Part shown: piece by piece, positions 38,840 through 41,458 of the stretch | How the letters are laid out: each line of letters opens with the position of its first letter | Position numbering within the stretch: the stretch's first letter is position 1 | DNA from: a virus | IMG/VR virus record: IMGVR_UViG_3300045257_000156 | Span: 1-41,458 of that record | DNA: 41,458 bases | Direction: 5' to 3' (one strand) | The notes under the pieces: generated by a model | The model's database searches: none | The model's input: only the letters and a program-made list of their open reading frames with translations | What the model was told of the DNA's origin: nothing | Translations under genes and position numbers: made by a program

Positions 38840-38940
38840 TGATCGCGGACCCGTCAGCACTCGAGCAGGGAATCTTCTTCCTCGTGGTGGCGGTGGTGGC
38901 GCTCCTGCTCCTCGGCTACCACCTGCCGCCGAAGCCATGA
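38839..38940 (+). CDS. Very small membrane protein (33 aa)
   Basis: A single hydrophobic segment (GIFFLVVAVVALLLLGYHL). TAATG and ATGA junctions at its two ends support translation. With the previous two-span protein it may form a holin-antiholin pair; inference only. Confidence 0.55.
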   Translation: MIADPSALEQGIFFLVVAVVALLLLGYHLPPKP

Positions 38941-39158
38941 CGTTATGGTGCTCCAGTTGCGGCGCCGAAACCACGCCCAGCGGCGCGGTGCTGACCGGCT
39001 GTCCGTCGTGTCGCGGGCTGGTCTTTTCGACGGCGCCGCCAGCACCCACGCGCGCGGTCTACGAACGAAACCGCGCTGTCTCCAAAGCCCCTGACTGGCT
39101 GACGGTGCATGATCGACGGTTCCTGCACTCGATCTGCATCAGCAGCGAGGATGTGTGA
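38937..39158 (+). CDS. Zinc-ribbon protein with SICISSEDV C-terminus (73 aa)
   Basis: CSSCGAETT and CPSCRGLVF form a ribbon. The C-terminal part, PPAPTRAVYERN...WLTVHDRRFLHSICISSEDV, is repeated almost intact at 39347-39478. It is the last gene before a hairpin terminator. The DRRFLxSICIS pattern is a common C-terminus of small phage proteins; function unknown. Confidence 0.65.
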   Translation: MTLWCSSCGAETTPSGAVLTGCPSCRGLVFSTAPPAPTRAVYERNRAVSKAPDWLTVHDRRFLHSICISSEDV

Positions 39159-39201
39159 CGCGAGGGGTAGACTGACGCGGCAAAGGAGGCGTACAAAACG
39201 C

Positions 39202-39223
39202 GGGAGGCCCGCCAAGGCCTCCC
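39202..39223 (+). terminator. Hairpin terminator candidate
   Basis: GGGAGGCC (39202-39209) pairs with GGCCTCCC (39216-39223) around a 6-base loop, and ACGC / GCGT can extend the stem. No T-run follows, so it may stop transcription only partly or from either direction. Confidence 0.55.
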
Positions 39224-39278
39224 ATTGCGTTCGATTGCGGTCGTAAACCAACCCTATCCTAACCCGGAATCCAACAGG

Positions 39279-39404
39279 ATGATTGCGCTGATTTTCGTGC
39301 CCATCTTCGCCGTGGGTGCCGCGATTGCCGTGTTTGGCTATGTCATGTGGCGAGGACTACGGCCCCGCCCGCGCCGACACGCGAGGTGTACGAGCGACGG
39401 GTGA
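39279..39404 (+). CDS. Small membrane protein (41 aa)
   Basis: Begins MIALIFVPIFAVGAAIAVFG, one span, then an Arg-rich tail (RGLRPRPRRHARC). AACAGG lies before the ATG. The tail overlaps the duplicated zinc-ribbon fragment in another frame. Low to moderate support. Confidence 0.45.
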   Translation: MIALIFVPIFAVGAAIAVFGYVMWRGLRPRPRRHARCTSDG

Positions 39405-39478
39405 AACCGCTGCCGTGGTTGACGCGACATGATGTGCGGTTCCTGGCCTCGATCTGCATCAGCAGCGAGGATGTGTGA
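39347..39478 (+). pseudogene. Duplicated C-terminal half of the zinc-ribbon gene at 38937
   Basis: The frame encodes TTAPPAPTREVYERR...WLTRHDVRFLASICISSEDV, matching the C-terminal half of the protein at 38937 and sharing an identical last nine residues. The zinc-ribbon half is missing. A GTG at 39347 could start a 43-residue protein, so it may still be expressed. It marks a local tandem duplication followed by loss. Confidence 0.7.
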
Positions 39479-39523
39479 GGCCGTGGAATTTTCAGAAGTC
39501 GTGGAATTTCAGGTTTTCGGATC

Positions 39524-39626
39524 GCGGTGATCCTGATCCGGCGTGAACCTCGCCGGACGACTTGTACTGAGTCGGGCCGATCGCGTGCGCGGGGTTGCGG
39601 GCGCGATCCGGCTTCAGGATCACCGC
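39524..39626. repeat. Module A: 13-bp closing stem with three inner hairpins
   Basis: GCGGTGATCCTGA (39524-39536) pairs perfectly with TCAGGATCACCGC (39614-39626). Inside are TCCGGCG / CGCCGGA (39537-39557, 7-base loop), CGACT / AGTCG (39558-39574, 7-base loop) and GATCGCG / CGCGATC (39579-39608). This is a cloverleaf-like four-helix plan, but it lacks tRNA features such as the T-loop sequence. Confidence 0.75.
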
Positions 39627-39670
39627 CCTTGAAGATGCGGAGCAGTTGTGATAGAAGCAGAGGGGAAAAT

Positions 39671-39845
39671 CCGAGCGAGACGGGGATCTCGCTCGGGTGG
39701 ATCAACGTCGTGGAACTGCACGACGGTCAGGCATCCGAAGATCCCTGACCCGCCTACAGTAGCCCACCTCGACGGTTCACCGCAAGTCATCCTCCACGCT
39801 GCGGCTTCTGGAGTGTAGAAGTGCGCTTGGGGCTTCGTAGGCGGG
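39671..39845. repeat. Module B: hairpins followed by a 9-bp long-range stem
   Basis: CCGAGCGAGA / TCTCGCTCGG (39671-39696, loop CGGGGA), CGTCGTG / CACGACG (39706-39725) and GTCAGG / CCTGAC (39726-39749) are followed by CCCGCCTAC (39749-39757), which pairs with GTAGGCGGG (39837-39845). Inside the long stem are AGCCC / GGGCT (39761-39834) and CTTCT / AGAAG (39805-39821, 7-base loop). Confidence 0.65.
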
Positions 39846-39914
39846 CCTCGCACGTTGAAACCGCCGACACGTACTGCGGGCTGGACTCCGAAAACGTACG
39901 GGGAAGTGCGCTGT

Positions 39915-40040
39915 CCCGGACATCTCGACCCTGAGCACAGGGTCCCTTCGCGCCCCGTCCCGTCATCGTCGTGCAGATGACGTGTGCTGGTTTCCGCTGG
40001 ACGCTCCCGAAAGAGCCGATGACGGAAAAAGATGTCCGGG
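39915..40040. repeat. Module C: 11-bp closing stem with three inner hairpins
   Basis: CCCGGACATCT (39915-39925) pairs with AGATGTCCGGG (40030-40040). Inside are GACCCTG / CAGGGTC (39927-39944, loop AGCA), CGTCATC / GATGACG (39961-39982) and TTTCCG / CGGAAA (39991-40028) with an inner GCTC / GAGC. The plan repeats that of module A: one closing stem and three hairpins. Confidence 0.7.
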
Positions 40041-40048
40041 TGTCGGTA

Positions 40049-40087
40049 CTGGCTTTTTGTACAGTTAGCGGTTACACTCAGGGCACT
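40049..40087 (+). promoter_or_regulatory. Candidate promoter / operator before the first early gene
   Basis: TACACT at 40073-40078 could be a -10 element (the -35 region is poor), and AGCGGTTAC at 40067-40075 is repeated before the next gene at 40240-40248. Transcription from here would start almost at the ATG at 40088. The motif pair suggests a shared regulator. Confidence 0.35.
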
Positions 40088-40231
40088 ATGTCCATGAAGA
40101 ACCCGGCGGCGGTCGCCTTGGGCCGCCTTGGCGGCTCGGTGTCCTCGCCCAAGAAATACCGCGCCACATTGAAAAGCCTCAAAAAGGCCCGGAAAGTTCA
40201 AGCCGAGAAGCGTCGAAAAGCGGCTGCTTGA
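40088..40231 (+). CDS. Small basic protein, ALGRLGG type (47 aa)
   Basis: Sequence SMKNPAAVALGRLGGSVSSP followed by a Lys/Arg-rich helix is typical of a short nucleic-acid-binding-like family common in bacteria and phages. No ribosome binding site is visible, so the mRNA may be nearly leaderless. A second ATG two codons later (40094) is also possible. It is the first gene after the structured block. Confidence 0.6.
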   Translation: MSMKNPAAVALGRLGGSVSSPKKYRATLKSLKKARKVQAEKRRKAAA

Positions 40232-40260
40232 CTTGTGCAAGCGGTTACTGTAAGCTCGTC
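40228..40260 (+). promoter_or_regulatory. Candidate promoter before the gene at 40263
   Basis: TTGACT (40228-40233) and TAAGCT (40251-40256) are 17 bases apart, a good spacing with a strong -35 and a weak -10. AGCGGTTAC at 40240-40248 lies in the spacer and matches the site at 40067. The start of transcription would lie near the ATG at 40263. Confidence 0.4.
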
Positions 40261-40262
40261 TC

Positions 40263-40448
40263 ATGTCAAACACGTCTCGCACGAGTCACCCGTTGCCGAT
40301 TCGCTTCACCGTCTGCGCGTGGCACACGTCCCAAGCCGATCTCGATGCCCTCAACCGGCAGTTTCCCGGCCAGGTGAGCCATTCGGCGTGTCCCGCCTGT
40401 GTCGCCAAGATCAATGCGGACCTCGATGCGGCGGGGTGCCCTCGATGA
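40263..40448 (+). CDS. Zinc-ribbon-type protein (61 aa)
   Basis: VCAWHTSQADL and CPACVAKI place Cys/His residues in ribbon-like order. The middle is helical (DLDALNRQFPGQVSHSAC). No clear ribosome binding site; see the promoter entry. ATGA overlap with the next gene. Confidence 0.6.
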   Translation: MSNTSRTSHPLPIRFTVCAWHTSQADLDALNRQFPGQVSHSACPACVAKINADLDAAGCPR

Positions 40449-40675
40449 GCGACTTCCCGATGCCCGAACACGGAAGCGTTAGCTATCAGCGCACGATCGA
40501 CGCGCTGATCGAGCGCATTCAGGCCCTTGGTCCCGTCATTCTGCCGCTGACCGACGCGTGGCAACTCTTTCAAGTGCCGGGCTTCCGCTGTGACGATCTC
40601 CAGCCAAGCATGGCACAGGCTGACACCGCGCTCGGTGCGGCCAAGAACCGTCTGCGGATGGAGGCCACCTCATGA
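40445..40675 (+). CDS. Small helical protein (76 aa)
   Basis: Helical (VSYQRTIDALIERIQALGP and SMAQADTALGAAKNRLRM), no cysteine pair, ATGA overlaps both sides. Not recognised. Confidence 0.55.
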   Translation: MSDFPMPEHGSVSYQRTIDALIERIQALGPVILPLTDAWQLFQVPGFRCDDLQPSMAQADTALGAAKNRLRMEATS

Positions 40676-41127
40676 CCCGGCTCGAGCTGCTCCGCCTCCT
40701 CTTGACGCCCGACCCGCCCAAGGATCCGAAGGGGCGTCACCACCGGAGGCGCCTGGCTGCCGCTGTCGTCTCTCTCAGCCTCTTTTGTGCGCCGGCGATG
40801 GCGGGAGAGCTGGTCCATAAGCTGGCGCGTCCCGCCGCCTTAACGCCCTTGCAGGCGCTGTTCGTAGGCGTGCAAGTGGGCGATCTCGTCAGCACGCGGA
40901 TGGCGCTGACCTCCGGCCATGCACGGGAAGGGAATCCCGCCATGACCGGGATGGCGAGCTCCACCCCAAAGCTGCTGGTCACCAAAGCAGCGCTGTCGGT
41001 GGGCACGATTCTGTTCAGCTCGCATCTCGCCAAAAAGAACAAGGCGGCGGCACTGGCCCTATTGATCGTGGTGGACGGGGTGTATGCGGGCGCGGTCCTG
41101 CAAAACGTCCATGCGAGGCGGCCATGA
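40672..41127 (+). CDS. Multi-span membrane protein, DUF5658-like pattern (151 aa)
   Basis: A basic N-terminus precedes a hydrophobic segment (LAAAVVSLSLFCAPAMAGEL). Then VGDLVSTRMALTSGHAREGN (Asp, then Gly and Glu-Gly-Asn-Pro) and two more hydrophobic stretches, the order of DUF5658-like membrane proteins. Function of that family is unknown. It sits just before the join-spanning gene in the early block. Confidence 0.6.
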   Translation: MTRLELLRLLLTPDPPKDPKGRHHRRRLAAAVVSLSLFCAPAMAGELVHKLARPAALTPLQALFVGVQVGDLVSTRMALTSGHAREGNPAMTGMASSTPKLLVTKAALSVGTILFSSHLAKKNKAAALALLIVVDGVYAGAVLQNVHARRP

Positions 41128-41458
41128 GTACACAGCGCAAGACACGCAAGCCCCATCTCTATAAGGGCCTCCCGCTGATCGATGCCCCACTCGGATCCGA
41201 CATCGTGCTGGAGGTGACGAAGGCGGATGTCAGCGGCGCCAGACGGAACGACCCCGGTCACTGCGCAGCCGCCAACGCCGCGAAACGGCTCTTCCATACC
41301 GACGTGGAAGTCCATCTGTCGCGGACCTACGTGAAGACGAAGGACAAGAAGTCGTGGATTCGCTACCAGACGCCGCAAGCAATCGGGCGTGAAATCGTGG
41401 CGTTTGACCGAGCGTCCCAGTTTGAACCGGGTACGTATCGGCTCACGGCCACAACGCC
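41124..41458 (+). CDS. 5' part of the gene spanning the circular join (continues at 1-251)
   Basis: ATGA overlap with the upstream gene fixes the start. Begins STQRKTRKPHLYKGLPLI, then LEVTKADVSGARRNDPGHCA. Bases 41332-41458 are the same as 1-127, so the real gene is 41124-41331 plus 1-251 (152 aa). Function unknown. Confidence 0.8.
   Translation, partial: MSTQRKTRKPHLYKGLPLIDAPLGSDIVLEVTKADVSGARRNDPGHCAAANAAKRLFHTDVEVHLSRTYVKTKDKKSWIRYQTPQAIGREIVAFDRASQFEPGTYRLTATT
41332..41458. repeat. Terminal direct repeat, right copy
   Basis: Identical to bases 1-127; see that entry. Confidence 0.95.

Larger units (their letters stand above)
39524..40040. ncRNA. Candidate large structured non-coding RNA (or structured DNA control site)
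   Basis: About 520 bases with no gene I would assign, but three long-range stems in tandem, each enclosing hairpins (separate entries A, B and C), plus a 10-bp hairpin at 39671-39696. On a simple 4-letter estimate, a 13-bp perfect stem about 77 bases apart is unlikely by chance, and it is joined here by stems of 7 to 11 bp in order. The layout recalls large ornate phage RNAs such as GOLLD and ROOL in style only; no sequence match is claimed. The transcribed strand is not resolved: extra wobble pairs favour + at some stems and - at others. Confidence 0.45.

Noticed and set aside
39343-39705. 120-codon minus-strand frame over module A
   Set aside because: It is the complement of the duplicated SICISSEDV fragment and module A; no motif or start signal.
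39620-40282. 220-codon minus-strand frame across the structured block
   Set aside because: Composition is Arg/Pro/Gly-rich without motifs, it overlaps two small + strand genes, and the inverted repeats explain the sequence better. Kept in mind as the main alternative to the RNA idea.

Overview
The window looks like one complete, circularly permuted genome of a tailed bacteriophage, GC-rich throughout. The last 127 bases repeat the first 127 exactly, so the unique circle is 41,331 bp and one gene runs across the join. Nearly every gene is on the + strand and neighbours overlap by 1-4 bases (ATGA, GTGA, TAATG), the usual look of a phage with coupled translation. No integrase, repressor, RNA polymerase or DNA polymerase was recognised. 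The tail genes (adaptor plus one large tubular-type protein, no sheath and no long tape measure) suggest a short-tailed podovirus-like particle, probably from an uncultivated GC-rich bacterium. The host cannot be named from the sequence.

Layout. (1) 40088-41331 and on through 1-1301: many very small early genes, several with CxxC zinc-ribbon patterns. (2) 1320-4439: an accessory block holding a truncated small gene, a pair formed by a GEVTGHAH-type protein and a DUF6745-like protein with 24 copies of an Ala-Ala-X-Ser repeat, and a C5 cytosine methyltransferase gene whose DNA also carries a long second reading frame. (3) 4444-11448: small early proteins, then DNA metabolism: ERF recombinase, HNH proteins, a DEDD 3'-5' exonuclease, a replication-initiator-like protein and a VRR-NUC nuclease. 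(4) 11441-12727: a minus-strand HNH gene, a tRNA-Ser(GCT) and a small helix-turn-helix protein. (5) 13017-19015: packaging genes: a small-terminase-like frame with no normal start codon, a large terminase split into ATPase and nuclease genes, and the portal. (6) 19026-33036: small genes, scaffold, major capsid protein, a second minus-strand HNH gene, head proteins, adaptor, tail protein and four long low-complexity candidates for internal or ejection proteins. (7) 33313-39158: lysis and envelope genes (SleB-like hydrolase, several holin-like membrane proteins, a PAP2-type phosphatase), a TIM-barrel glycoside-hydrolase-like protein and more zinc-ribbon proteins. (8) 39480-40087: a block of about 600 bp without a gene that I would assign, packed with long inverted repeats enclosing hairpins. 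It is the best candidate here for an undescribed large structured RNA or control site.

How the parts fit. The early block probably reshapes host regulation and replicates DNA using host polymerase, with ERF, the exonuclease and VRR-NUC processing recombination intermediates. The methyltransferase would protect phage DNA. The late block builds heads, packages DNA through a two-subunit terminase and lyses the cell. Hairpin terminators at 20703, 24139 and 39202 divide the transcription units. Most function names rest on motifs read by eye; no database search was run.
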